A stretch of 64,000 nucleotides of DNA from Termitomyces sp. T153 (GCA_018296165.2 JACKQL020000001.1:496001-560000); one strand, 5' to 3'; positions 45,030 to 59,823 are shown, counted from the stretch's first letter. Program-made: numbers and translations. Notes: generated from the letters alone by a model not told the origin.

Positions 45030-45825
45030 ATGGAGCTCTTTCCTCCCGCCTACCAGCTCAACTTCGACCGCAATCCGCTCTTCGCTCAGTCCGAGCAGGC
45101 CCCGCCCAGCGACGACCAGCCCATCGACGACGAGCCTCTCTATGTCAACGCAAAACAGTACTTCCGTATTCTGAAGCGGCGCGTTGCACGGGCGCGCCTT
45201 GAGGAGGTCCACCGCCTCTCGCGCCAGCGCAAGGCATGTCCTCCTTTTCTCTCGGTGCCTTTCTGACCGTCTTCTCCAGCCCTATCTCCACGAATCCCGC
45301 CACAAACACGCCATGCGTCGCCCTCGCGGGCCCGGGGGTCGTTTTCTCACAGCAGACGAGATCGCTGCACAGAAACTTGCTGATCCTTCCAGTCCTTCTC
45401 ATCCTCCAGAAGAACATGAGGATGACATCGACGACGACGACGCCATCGACAGCACCGTCGACAACCGCATGGACATTCCTTCTCCAGTAGTCCACGATCC
45501 CGACCCCTTCATCAACCCCGACGCAATGGACGCCTATCGTCTCCCCATCTCTCAGCCTCACTCCCAGTCACACACCCCTCCTGACAAATCCCCGTCGCAC
45601 AATATCTACACCCAGCATCCCGCCCCCTCCGTCGTCACCCCCATTTCTCTTAGCTCCTACCCATCCGCGCAAATGCATCACGTCCCACACCCACATGCCC
45701 ATGCCAGGCACCACCACTCCCGTGCCGCCTATCTTTATAGTCCTCCGGATTCTAATACCAGTACCGCTGAACTTCAACGGAGGACTGAGGAAATCATCAA
45801 CTTTGGCGCTGCAGGCAGTAGCTAG
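45030..45825 (+). CDS. HAP2: CCAAT-binding transcription factor subunit HAP2/NF-YA (249 aa)
   Basis: HAP2 joins the HAP3/HAP5 histone-fold pair and supplies the CCAAT-specific DNA contacts. Residues about 35-68 hold the subunit-association helix (EPLYVNAKQYFRILKRR, ARARLEEVHRLSRQRK). An intron at 45234-45279 follows. The DNA-binding part is next (PYLHESRHKHAMRRPRGPGG). The rest is a His/Ser/Pro-rich tail with an acidic run (DDIDDDDAID) and ends EEIINFGAAGSS. The exact family sequence is restored only if the intron is GC-AG (AAG|GCATGT ... CTCCAG|CCC, 46 nt). A GT donor two codons later breaks the frame. Both subdomains appear intact. Confidence 0.9.
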
Positions 45826-45912
45826 AAGTAGACCCCACTATCTTTCCATCTTCACTCATGTTTTTTGTTATGTAGATCGAGACTGCTTTCTTTTCTTAAC
45901 TTGTTTTCCTAG

Positions 45913-46609
45913 CTACACTTCAACATCCATGGCGTCATCGTCCGTGACTATATTGTCGGTCTTGTTATTTTCATCCTTTTTGTGCTCCTCACAAGCAGCC
46001 CCCGGCACTGGTAAGGGCTTGTATAATACCAACGCCTGGTTTGTGTTCGTCGCCGGCGTCATCAACCGTGTTCCCAGATCCCTTGTCGATTGATTTGAGA
46101 TTTTTTTCAGTAGCGCTGGTGATATAGAAATGCTCGTTGTGTCTGCATCCGGCTCTTCTTCGTCTTCCTCATCCGACGACTCTAATGAGGTGACAACGAT
46201 TCCTGCGCCAAGTTATTTGTGAGAAGTTGAACAGCAGGTTGAGAACAAACTTACGATCAGGCTCTGGTTCATACCATGACGACGACTTCATTTTTACTTC
46301 TCGAATCTCGGGTTCCTCACTCGGCAAGGCTAAAAGAGGAGCCAAATGATCATCCTCCATAGGCATATAGTCAAGGACATGAGTTTCAGAAGCATAGAGC
46401 TGTTCACCAGAAATATTTGGCTCTGGGCTGGAGAGGCTAAGAGAAGAAAAACCAGCCTCTAAAATAGTATGCTTGCGGCGTTTCGAAGGCGGAGAGGGGC
46501 TGCGACTACGACTACGACTCGAGTTTGGGCTGTCATCATACACAGAGAGTTTTCTTTTTGAGGTTGACTGTCTGAACCAAGGATGACTCGAGGCGAGCCA
46601 TGTAGTCAT
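45913..46609 (-). CDS. Small basidiomycete protein of unknown function (214 aa)
   Basis: Exons 46609-46255 and 46202-45913 join in frame across a 52-nt intron to 214 residues. The N-terminus MTTWLASSHPWFRQS is followed by a basic Ser-Arg stretch (SSRSRSRSPSPPSKRRKH), resembling a nuclear-localisation or SR-like segment. The middle has an acidic cluster (SSDEEDEEEPDAD) and the C-terminal part contains TRLMTPATNTNQALVLYKP, ending in acidic DDDAMDVEV. There is no membrane segment. The composition suggests a nuclear, mostly disordered protein; the function is unknown to me. It is convergent with HAP2 (stops 87 bp apart). A plus-strand frame here that looks like a secreted peptide is a shadow of this gene. 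Confidence 0.7.
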
Positions 46610-46780
46610 TGCGACTTGGAAATTCCGACTTCCTGACAAACTTTATATGCACATGAACAAATCACGTGCACATTATTCTTTCTCGCTCATTCTCGTGTTC
46701 ACTTCAATTGCACAGACAGGTCTCATAGGCAAACTTGTCATATACGACGAAAATAGTATAGAATCCACCCAACCAGGACA

Positions 46781-47414
46781 TTAGTTGCGCTTTTTCGACA
46801 CACCAACAGTCTTGCCGCGACGACCTGGCAAAGGAAGAATCATCAATAAACACAACGCTCAGTCAGAATCCCCACTGACCAGTTGTCTTGGTGTGCTGGC
46901 CCCTAACACGCAAACCCCAGTAATGCCTGAGTCCACGGTGAGCCCGAATCTTCTTTAGCCGCTCAAGGTCATCACGAAGCTTGGAGTCAACACCGTTCGA
47001 GAGAATCTGCGAGTTTTTTCCATCGACAATATCCTTTTGTCTGTTCAAGAACCACGTAGGAATTTTGAATTGCGTGGGATTTTGAATAATAGTGACGATA
47101 CGCTCCAGCTCATCCGAGTTGAGCTCACCAGCGCTACCATATTTTAGTCTCAAGAGTGTTGGACGAGATATATCTCCACACACCGCTTGTTGAGATCGAC
47201 ATCAGCCTTCTTGCAGACCAAGTTGGAGTACCGGCGACCGACACCCTTGATCTCAGTCAGGGCATACATGATTTTGCGTTTGCCGTCGACATTAGTGTTC
47301 AGGAGACGGAGAATGTGCTGTATTGAGCCATTCTCACTTTAGTTTCTTGTCATATATAAAGCGGAAGATACAAACCTGGAATTGTTGATGAGCCTCGGGG
47401 ACGACGAGAGACAT
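46781..47414 (-). CDS. RPS18: 40S ribosomal protein uS13 (RPS18)
   Basis: Cytosolic small-subunit protein in the head of the 40S, contacting 5S-side bridges and tRNA. Start [13 protein letters not shown] at 47414, then introns before [15 protein letters not shown] (donor GTTTGT), after LNKR (GTGTGT...GTAG), and after RGQHTKTTG. The exons give [49 protein letters not shown] and [13 protein letters not shown], matching uS13 end to end. The early intron right after the first dozen codons is common in ribosomal protein genes. It is intact. Confidence 0.93.
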
Positions 47415-47768
47415 GATTGTAGTTTTGGCCTAAACGCAAAATTGTCAGAATTCAGCCTCATTCACATCCATAACCAAGTGCCGCCATCCAGCCCGAGTCT
47501 TCATCATTCTGTCCAATTCAAATCGTGTACACATCTACGGCGCATAACGCACCCGTCTGAGCAGCTGCTGAAAGGTTCTCACCTTGCGTACGCCCGAAAT
47601 TGAGCTGGATGTAGACGGCAGTAACGACGATGATACCTTCCCTACCGTCGGAATCTTCCGATTCCTTTATTTGTTTCTATTGTTTCCAGCTTCGATCAAG
47701 ACGCCCACGTTTGCGAGTATGTATCAAGTCATAGTCATTCATTCTAAGGTCATTGCCGTACATTATAC
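47415..47768. promoter_or_regulatory. Intergenic region upstream of RPS18
   Basis: This holds the RPS18 promoter (minus strand) and the 3' flank of the alanyl-tRNA synthetase gene. A possible 5'-UTR donor (AAGGTGAGAACC on the minus strand, near 47580) precedes RPS18. No gene is supported; a plus-strand frame at 47584-47811 lacks recognisable features. Confidence 0.4.
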
Positions 47769-51401
<3,633 letters not shown>

Positions 51402-51514
51402 ACGCCGTCTGCTTCAGGTTGATCTCGATAATTTCTTCCTCGTGACGGCACTTTCCGCCCACGTGATCGAAAAAGTTGGGCCTGTATCCTGACAACAAAC
51501 CACCCTTACACCCC
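51402..51514. promoter_or_regulatory. Divergent promoter between alanyl-tRNA synthetase and bL34m
   Basis: 113 bp separate the two start codons. Both products act in mitochondrial translation, so shared control is plausible (inference). No specific site was identified. Confidence 0.45.
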
Positions 51515-51865
51515 ATGCCTCGTATATCGCGCGCCCTTGCCCGCCTCCTCACTGTACCACCGCGCCTACAGCCAATCTCCTCTGTTAAACGTCCCTCGCT
51601 ATCGCTCGCATCCCTCCCCGTGCCGAAGCCTCTGCTGCTCTCTCGCCCATCGTATCTGCCATTGTCCACCCCAGCGGCATGGTCATCTTCTCCCATCCTT
51701 GCTGCCATTCTTCAGCTACGTCACGGCTCAAGAGGCACTGAATATCAGCCTTCACAAAGGAAGAGAAAGAGAAAACACGGCTTTCTCGCGCGGAAAAGAA
51801 CCTTAGGAGGACGCAAAATTCTTGCTCGCCGTCTTTACAAGGGCAGGAAGTATCTGACACATTGA
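51515..51865 (+). CDS. MRPL34: Mitochondrial large-subunit ribosomal protein bL34m (116 aa)
   Basis: Intronless. The ATG at 51515 opens a basic, Ser/Leu/Pro-rich leader ([18 protein letters not shown]..) of about 70 residues, a mitochondrial targeting sequence. The mature part ([42 protein letters not shown]) matches bacterial L34 residue for residue in the core. It is a small basic protein of the mitochondrial 54S subunit. It is divergent from the alanyl-tRNA synthetase gene. Confidence 0.92.
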   Translation: MPRISRALARLLTVPPRLQPISSVKRPSLSLASLPVPKPLLLSRPSYLPLSTPAAWSSSPILAAILQLRHGSRGTEYQPSQRKRKRKHGFLARKRTLGGRKILARRLYKGRKYLTH

Positions 51866-51980
51866 TCTTCATGTAAGTCTTCCTGATCGTCTGGCTCGTA
51901 CGCAAGCCTTATTTTTATTCAGACGGACGTGAAGTAAATACAGTATTCACATACATGAGCAATACAAGAACCATATGCTG

Positions 51981-54329
51981 TTATTTATGGATTTCCAGAT
52001 TTTCTACACTACTCAGTGTCGAGCGTCCATAGTCGTTCCCAATCTCAGACGTGGATGGTTTCACTCTTTCCTTTGCATTTTCATCGGTTTTCGGTCCATC
52101 TATGACTAACGGGAAAGGAATGGCCATCTCTAGACAACGATTGGCATACGATTGAGGTGGAGATAATGGCGAGGAAGGTGTGAACATGAATCCTCGTTGG
52201 ATTGAGGCTAATAGTGATGATATTGGTGTCTTTGCATTCGTGTCGAAAATGTCGTCTGTCGACGGGATTGTCGGTGTTGTAGGATGCTCTATCGGACTGG
52301 TATGCTCTTCAACGAGCCGCTCGGTTGTTTCTTGACGTTTGGCTTCATTTTCCTTATCATGCTGTTCAGCTTGTCCCTCAGTATCAATCTTGTCATGCAC
52401 ATCATGTGTCTGAATGACAACAGGAGGTGTAACGTCCTCGTTTTGAATAGGTTGAGAATGTGCAGCAACCAGCTCGGCCTGGAAATGCAAAACCATGTCG
52501 GGAGTGTTAGTCAATGGAGCTGGTTCTTCGCCATCTTCCGAGTCCGACGGGCTAGATGGCGTCGGTGACGGAGGAAGTGGAATCGTGGCTGGTTGAATAG
52601 GTTTTTTAACTCCTGTATCGGTAAGTTTGGGTTTGCCTTTCTGAGTGCCGCGTTGGTCAGAAATGGACGAAGACGCTGCCTTTGTTGTATGACCACGTGA
52701 TTTTGGCGGATTAGTATTGGTCTGCTTCTGTTCAGCCGTAGCCTTAGCGCGAGAAATTTGAGATAAAGTCGGTTGTGTAACACTACCGGTCTTTGACGAC
52801 TTAGATGTGATGGTAGACGTCGGTGCTCGCGAAGACATCGGTGGGTGAGCATCGCGCATTTTCACAGTTACCTTGGGGTTGGCTCGCACAGACACCTGCG
52901 GGGCTCGAGTAATGGTAACTTTTACATCAGATTTCGGCGCTCCGTTGGGATTGGAGACAATCCGAGATCTTACAACAGGTGCTTGCATTCTTGCACTTGT
53001 CTTTTCAGCTTTTACTCCTGCTCCAGCGATAGGCACGCGGCGAGGTCCGGAAGACCCGGACATGGACGGGGCTGATGGCTGTGGATGAAGACGTTGAGGC
53101 ACCTCGCGATAGCTAAGCGCAGAATTCGGTCGCGCAGGTAAGCTGTGAGGTTGATGGGAGTCTGTTGATATTTCACCTGCCCGCAACGGCAGTGTTGTGG
53201 ACACGACCGGCGGTCGAGTCTCTGCAGCTGAGGTTGAATGTGTCACGGGTACACCCTTCTTGTATGGTCGGACAGGTATGAACGCCGGGGGTAGCATTTC
53301 TGTTTTCTTAGTAGTTGGCGTTTTGGTACTCGCCGTATTGGACTTCACCCTCCCATCGATCGGCAGAGTAGAGGAAGAGACGGAACGAGCATGAACAACG
53401 GGGTGCGTAGATTCTGTGCGACCACACGTTGAGGAAATTGCAGACGTGGACGAAGAGAATTGATTTTTTATATGTGAGATCGCCGCGTGAGATGTTTCTG
53501 ATTGAGCATTGCATGCCGCTTTTATGTCAAGGTATTTTTTCGTTGTAGGACTGAGAGGACCCGCGAAACTGTTATGAAGAATATGAAGTTAGGTGAGGAA
53601 AGACAGAGAGATGGCGCACCTCTCGACGCGTTTTGGAAGCAACACTTTGTACGCCTCGAACAACTTTCTACCAACAGCTCTGATGTCCGCTTGGGCATCT
53701 TTCGCCGCCGCTCGTATAATGGTCTCGACCTCGCTCGCGCGTGCATCCCTTTCCAGATCGGGTGGATTAAAACAATTCACACAGATCAATGTCCCTTCTG
53801 CTGCAGCAAGCCTGACAGATATCGACTTGTCTTCGATAGATTGCACAAAATAAGAGATGATGGCAGAAAGCTGAGTTGTTTCAATGATGACAATTATGCA
53901 TGCCTTGACACGGTTGACAATAACTTTGTTCGTGCGACCACACAGCGACAGGAGGGTGGGTAAGAAAACCTGTAGAAGAGGTTTGAATGACTTTCCGAGA
54001 CCAGTTGCCAGGACACTGATAAGGTCAACCGCAACAGAAGACAGTCGTGTCCTCTCCGTGATCAAACTATTAGTAATTGGCCTCGAAATCGACCGTATGA
54101 TTGTGATCAATTCAGCGGGGAATTCACAAGCTCCCCCACTCTGACATAAGTCCGCAAGAGCCTTCAAACTTCTGAAGATGACCTCCCACGAGTCCTCTGT
54201 TTCTGTCTGACAGATTTTTGGTTTTAAAACCTCGAACCTGATGTTCAAGTCGGCAGGAGATTCGACTGGCTATTGAATAATGAGGAGGAACAACACAGAA
54301 CGGTGAAAGAGGCATACTATTTCAGGCAT
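51981..54329 (-). CDS. CLASP-family microtubule protein with one TOG domain (749 aa)
   Basis: Three exons (54329-54318, 53620-54269, 51981-53568) join in frame to 749 residues; the first exon encodes only MPEI. Residues about 5-225 form a HEAT-repeat TOG domain of the CLASP N-terminal type (ETEDSWEVIFRSLKALADL, LITERTRLSSVAVDLISVL, ISYFVQSIEDKSISVRLAA, VGRKLFEAYKVLLPKRVE). Such domains bind tubulin and stabilise microtubules and the spindle. The remaining ~500 residues are Ser/Thr/Pro/Lys-rich and disordered (PSPTPSSPSDSEDGEEPA), likely the microtubule-lattice-binding part. At 749 residues it is about half the length of yeast Stu1 or fission yeast Cls1, which have more than one TOG-like region. 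The conserved start MPEIPVESPADLNIRF supports the tiny first exon. Confidence 0.82.
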
Positions 54330-55065
54330 CCTAATCGAAAACTGATATCGAGATCTCTGGCACCAGTGCTTACCAGGAATGAAAGAAGGAACACAAAAGA
54401 GATTAGGAGAAGCAACAAGGGTAAGTTCAAACGTCTATTGGCTTGGCCAAAGTTAATTCAAGTCACGTGATCGTGATTTCATCGTTTTGCTTGCCGGATC
54501 GGATCTCCGAATCATTTAGGTGTAGGTTAAAATAACTGGCACGACAACTTAGTTTACTATTGGATATGAACCTTGCACCTGACTTAATGTTGCAATTCAA
54601 TGTTCAACGTTCAACCCCAGTTGAAAAGTTGGTATGGATTAAACAAGCAAGATCAAACAATTTCAATCAAGTGACATCAAGTAAGAGCAAAGCCTTCTGA
54701 TCATTGATCATCGACTGTAACGGTTCTGGCCAAGTGGAACATGCCAGAATTGCACACGACAAACCAATTGGACTACCTGTCCCATTACAACAACAACAAC
54801 AACAACTGTCTGCCCTAATCCCCAAGAGTTACCAACTAATTCTGCATCAGGTGTGCCCTTGAAGACTCCTGCTGTCCTGGTTAGGGGCCTCCTACTGAAC
54901 CTCAGTCTGGATCCCTCCCACTGATAGTGTCTCCATTCAGTGATAGACCTTCAAACATGTCATCAGCATATTACATCAAACTTAAGTATGGGCAGTGGTA
55001 ATCATTAGGTTGTAGTCAGTAGCCTCCAATGTAATCATAGGTACTTAGTCATCTAGTAGCCTTGT
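54330..55065. other. Gene-to-repeat transition, no gene recognised
   Basis: The CLASP promoter occupies the first ~200 bp, including a CACGTGA-like site near 54463-54470. CpG vanishes from about 54560. A short (CAA)n run lies near 54788-54803. The last 5 bp (CTTGT) are the left target copy of the solo LTR. Confidence 0.45.
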
Positions 55066-55553
55066 TGTAAGGGGACAACTCCTTTGGGTAACTCCAATGG
55101 GTAACTCTGACTCTATCTGGCCTTAGTCATAGGTATAGCATTATCTCTAGCATATCCAATCAACCAACCACTGAGCCCCTGCACCCTCCAGTCAGTATTA
55201 GTCAGCCCTTCATAGTCATTGGACTCTATTTCTCCTTTTGACATATTGTTAGTCATTACTGTTTAGCATACCCAGGCCACTTACTACATATAGCATTAGT
55301 CATAACATAGCCACATATGTAGTATATAAACCAGTCAGCAGGATAGGATATCCTCTGGCCAAACAATAGCAGTGTTCTCCTGGCCTATCCATCAAACTGA
55401 CTGTAAGAGCTCCAGTGTCATTACTTATATTTAGCTCACTGCACTTGCCCCTTGCCCAACTCTTAGCTGCCTTGTGCCCCTTTGACTCTTGCTTGTTGCT
55501 TGTGACTGCCTGCCTTCCATTGGGTTTATCCATGGTATGCTCATCCCCTTACA
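55066..55553 (+). repeat. Solo LTR (488 bp) with 5-bp target duplication CTTGT
   Basis: Begins TGTAAGGGGACAAC and ends CATCCCCTTACA; the ends are inverted repeats (TGTAAGGGGA). CTTGT occurs immediately before (55061-55065) and after (55554-55558). No internal region is present, so it is the scar of LTR-LTR recombination. A second copy is at 58984-59460. Confidence 0.85.
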
Positions 55554-55558
55554 CTTGT

Positions 55559-55760
55559 AGTATATAGGTGGACCTGGGAATAGGATATCCCCAGTCAAGA
55601 CAATAGCATTGCTTCCAGGTTTCTTCACTAGCATAACTGTAAGCTTGGCCAGTGCAGCCCCTCACCTTGCCTCACCCTCTGCCTTTGCCTCTTGTTGATT
55701 GTCTGCTGCTTGCCTGCTGCACCTCTCTGCTAGCTTGCTTACCACTTGCCCCTTGACTAG
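55559..55760 (+). repeat. Fragment of a related LTR into which the solo LTR inserted
   Basis: AGTATATAGGTGGACC..., GGAATAGGATATCC, CAATAGCA and ..ACTGTAAG.. repeat the order of segments in the solo LTR at about 55317-55410, with lower similarity. It is an older copy or subfamily. Confidence 0.5.
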
Positions 55761-57021
55761 ATGGTCAGGATATGAGTGGTCAGCTTGGCTTGGATCATCC
55801 ACAGCCACCATTTCCTTACATTACCCATGGAGTTTCCCTTTCTCTTTTGCCACTGCCATCTTTAAACCTTGCACTAGTGACCTAGTGCCTTTTCTGTTTC
55901 TAGCAGGCTTTCTAGAACCTAGCTCCCCTTGTACCTCTCACTTTCTTAGTCTGTTTATACTCTACTTGTGAAACTGCTAGTTGTTGTGTTCTCTGCATGG
56001 CAGCTAGGTGGCAATGAATGACATCAACATACTTTCAAGTCTGAACACACACCTTGAAATCAGAAATCCAGTATACAGCTATCAGTACTCCAGTCCAAGT
56101 ATAGCCTCACTTTGTTTGGTTAGAAATTTGATTTTACAATTTAATGTTGGTACCACCTAACATCACAGAATACACATTCCAAGTTAGAGGCTATCAGCAA
56201 TCAAATTCAAATCAGATTTATAGTCAAAACATACTGTATGTCATAAACCTCTCAAAATCCTTCAGGAACCATAGTTGCCTAGGAATATACACAGGGCAAC
56301 TATTCTCCTTTCTAAAGGATAAGTAAAAGCTTTTAAGACTCAAAGAAACATCTTATACCACTTCTTTGACCATTTTTTATCATAAATTCATTGTTCTGAA
56401 CCTTTTTTGATAAAAATACATGCATGGGACATGTTTCTTTCCCAAAGAACAGCCAGAAGTGTTTCTTGAAGAGGTGCATTAAAAGACAGTGTATTTCATA
56501 TAAGTAATACCTGAAAAAGGCTGAAAATAATCAAATATTGCCTGAGATATCAAGTTTTGTAGCTCAAAAAAACATTGGATTCATTGTACACATGCTATTG
56601 TAATTTATACCCTTTTTTACCCTATTTACAAAAACCATTAAAATTGACTTGCATGATGAGATATCTAATTTTTCAACAGCTCAATGTGGTTAAGGATTTA
56701 TTAATAAGCTTGTTAGTCAAACATCAATCAATCAATAGATGTGACCAAACTCAATAGATGTGACCAAACATACTTTGTTGTGTGGCCTCCTTTCCACACT
56801 TCAGAAACCTCTGATGTTTGGTTATGTTATATCAAAAAACATGCAAGACATGAAAACAGTGTCCACTCAATTGTGTTTGGCCTTTTCCACAGTAAAAAGA
56901 TGGTTTATATCTATCAAAGTTGTCTACTGTAATTTTTTTAAAGTTTTTCAAAGTGCCAAAAGCAGTTCTTATGTCAGCATTGGTTAGCATGAGTCAGGCT
57001 TACTTCAGCACAATCCAAAGT
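55761..57021. other. CpG-poor DNA with no gene recognised
   Basis: Stops occur in all frames. The tandem word CAATAGATGTGACCAAACTC/..CATAC near 56733-56770 is a short local duplication. No conserved motif was seen. Confidence 0.45.
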
Positions 57022-57435
57022 TATTGCATATATGAGCAACACAGCCACTTTCCCAAGAGTCATTGCATAATATATACAGTTGTGGACAACTAAACATGAC
57101 AATACTTAGTTGTGTCTTTATGGAGAGATGGCACATCATTGGGCTGCCTCTTTCAATGCACAAATATGTAGTTTAGGACCTAATGAGTAGATTTACATGA
57201 GCCAATTTCTTAATCTGTTTGTTTTGGAATTTTTGACCCAAAAATTTTGGCCACCTCAAAAAGTGGGAGAAAAATCATGAAAAATAGTGCATTCAACTCC
57301 TTTTGATGAGCTGAATCTCATCAGAGATTACTTACATGTGGTTCAAAAAGAAAAAATTCATTTGTTCATATCATAAATGGAAGTTCTGAGTTCCTTTAGC
57401 TCTGTGAAATTGTGAATTCTTTCCATTGCACTGAC

Positions 57436-58983
57436 TGTGTACATATTCTACATGACTATGCCACCTTGGAAGAAACAGAAGAGAAATATTACAGGGTTAC
57501 AGAATCAGAATCAGCCCAGGTCACACACAACTATGACTGAAATCATTAACAAAACCCCACAGCTCCCCAGAGATCTAATTTTGATGTCACTGTCCAAGTT
57601 TCCTTTACCTAAACCCATCCACAAGGAAAATACTGATGAGGACTGGGAACCATGGATACATTTGTCAGATATCTGTGATGAATGAGTTTATTCAAAAATG
57701 GTTTTGCTGGCTATCATGCTTGGTGATGATCCATGAGATGTGGGCTGAGTTCCAAAGATTTTGCAAGCAGGAAAAAAAAACAGGTAAGCAGTTCTTAAAA
57801 GAAATCAGAGAAAACAATCATTCATGTGTTGCAGGGCATCCAAAAACATATAAAAAAGGGCCAGATGTAGCTAGCAAATCTGCAAGGACTCAATGTTGAT
57901 ATCAAAAAGAGATTGTGACACAAAACAATCTTGATGACTTTGTCTCACAACACAAGCATAAACAAGATCCACAGGCCAAGATCATAGATTCTGATAACAT
58001 GGAGATAGAGATGGGGCCATTGGACAACAGTTTTATCCATGAAGAGACATCCATATAACAGGAATACATCACCCCTCCTCCTCTCCAGTTCAACAACAAT
58101 AATCAGAAAGTGAACTTTGAGGATTGAGAAGAGGATCTAGATGAAACAGTAATGTAGTCCAATCTGCAAATATGCTCCTAGGATCTGTTGAGGGATCAGA
58201 TCAAAGAGGATATCAAGAAGAATCATAAAATGTTGCCACTGTCCCAGCTCACACAGCTCAACATTCTTAAATGCTTTGCAAATCTGCAGGGAAAGGATCA
58301 TGGTCAGATGGAAGCAAGATTCAAGTTGCTAAGCAATAAATAGAAGCAAAGGATTAAATGTCCATTGAGCATGTCAAATTTGGGCACTTGCATGCTATCA
58401 TCAGATGTTTGAACAAGTTCCAGTCAAAAAATGGGGTGGATACAAAAATGCACAGAGTCTTTTGAAGGATCAAATGGTCAACAATGCAGCATGAGCATGG
58501 TTGAACAAACAGGAAATTAGAATGGTCACACCATGCAAGTTTCAATGTGGCCTCAATGAAGAAATTCTTCTGTCACTCAGGCATATTCTCAAAAAGCCAC
58601 TGTGCAAGAGAAAAGCTCAACAATGGCTTATCAAGCTAGGGTGGACATGTACAATTTTGAGGAAGGGAGTTTATATGGATGGTCATGAAAGGGCAGATGT
58701 GGTTGAGTATTGTGATAAGGTCTTTCTCTCAAAGATGGCTGAATCTGAGCAGCACATGGCTCACTATGGAGGAATTTCAATGTGAAGAGAATTGAACCAA
58801 AGTTGCTTCCTGGAGAGAGAGAAATAATTGCAGAGTTTTAGGATGAAACATGTTGTCAAGCTAATGATTTTTTGACATCTGCCTGGTCAGTATTAAAGAC
58901 TGAGGACCAATAGTGTTAAGCTCTGATGCTTTTTACTCTTCAGGCTTCATGATAATCAACAGATCTTGCATAAAAAGGGCTGG
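57436..58983 (+). pseudogene. DDE-type transposase relic of an Agaricomycete family
   Basis: The plus-strand frames, broken by stops, include TGKQFLKEIRENNHSC and the segment 58501-58785 (QQWLIKLGWTCTILRKGVYM, DGHERADVVEYCDKVFLSKM). After a stop, LLPGEREIIAEF, DETCCQAND and TSAW follow. I recognise this as the MDGHER.DVVEYR / F.DE...AND..   type of transposase-like protein repeated in mushroom genomes, with DE as probable catalytic residues. The solo LTR at 58984 interrupts its C-terminal part. Its superfamily is not certain to me. Confidence 0.6.
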
Positions 58984-59460
58984 TGTAAGGGGATGACCCT
59001 GTTGAGTAGCTCCAATGGGTAACTCCAACTCTACCTGGCCTTAGTCATAAGTGTAGCATCATCTGATCAACTAGCTACCAAGCCCCTCCACCCTCCAGTC
59101 AGTATTAGTCAGCCCTTTGTAGTCATCAGACTCTATTTCTCTTTTCAACATATTGTTAGTCATTACTGCTTAGCATACTTGGGCTGCTTACTACAGATAG
59201 CATTAGTCATAGCATAGCCACAGATGTAGTATATAAGCCAGTCAGCAGAATAGAATATCCTCTGACCAAACAATAGCAGTGTTCTCCTGGCCTATCCATT
59301 GATCCAATTGTAAGAACTCCAGCATTGTTACTCACATTTGGCTCACTATGCTCACTCCTCACCTGACTCTTAGCTGCTTTGTGCTCCTTTGACTCTCACT
59401 TGTCACTTGTGTCTGCTTGCCTTCCATTGGGTTTAACCACAAAATGCTTGTCTCCTTACA
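58984..59460 (+). repeat. Second solo LTR (477 bp), inserted in the transposase relic
   Basis: Starts TGTAAGGGGATGAC and ends TCTCCTTACA, and aligns throughout with 55066-55553. The flanking 5-mers (GCTGG and GTTTG) do not match well, so the target duplication has decayed or a rearrangement occurred. Confidence 0.75.
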
Positions 59461-59514
59461 GTTTGTTCATTCCCCTATGCTGTTCACATCACTTGGAAGA
59501 GTTGGAATATTGAA

Positions 59515-59750
59515 AACCTAACCAAGTGAAGTGAGGTTGGGTCTGATCTTAGCATTGAATTGGCAAAATTCAAAGACCTGACTGAATGTAGTGAGGTTGG
59601 GTCTGAATCTCAGCATTGAGTTCATGAAATACAAAGACCTGACCAAATGTAGTGAGGTTGGATCTGGATCTCAGCATTCAGTTGACAAAATGCAAAGACC
59701 TGACTGAATGTAGTGAGGTTGGGTCTGGGACTTAGCAAGAGCTACAGGCC
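59515..59750 (+). repeat. Minisatellite, ~60-bp unit, about four decayed copies
   Basis: The unit reads GTGAGGTTGGGTCTG..CTYAGCATT..TT....AAATNCAAAGACCTGACYRAATGTA. It is the same unit as the array at 60560-60930. No copy keeps the CpG of the unit's CCGAATG; all read CTGAATG, CCAAATG or CCAAGTG. Confidence 0.8.
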
Positions 59751-59823
59751 CATGCCATAGCTCATCTATAGTATATGCAATGACTCCTGGGAAAGTGGCT
59801 GTGCACCTATTATATGCAACAAT

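Larger units (their letters stand above)
57022..59823 (+). mobile_element. Degraded DNA transposon bounded by ~50-bp inverted repeats
   Basis: 57022-57070 (TTGCATATATGAGCAACACA, GCCACTTTCCCAAGAGTCAT) is the inverse of 59771-59823 (ATGACTCCTGGGAAAGTGGC, TGTGCACCTATTATATGCAA), with a few mismatches. Between them lie a DDE transposase relic, a solo LTR and a minisatellite. I infer these are the ends of the transposon that carried the transposase. Exact ends and target duplication were not resolved. Confidence 0.5.

Noticed and set aside
45238..45279. GT donor for the HAP2 intron
   Set aside because: It changes the frame and destroys the PYLHESRHKH segment; the GC donor at 45234 gives the exact family sequence.
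45929..46093. Plus-strand frame resembling a small secreted peptide with signal sequence
   Set aside because: It lies antisense to the second exon of the two-exon gene at 45913-46609, which splices in frame and ends in a conserved-looking tail; the peptide has no other support.
57436..58983. KDZ-type transposase
   Set aside because: The motifs read (MDGHER.DVVEY, F.DE...AND) do not match KDZ signatures that I know; left as an unassigned DDE family.
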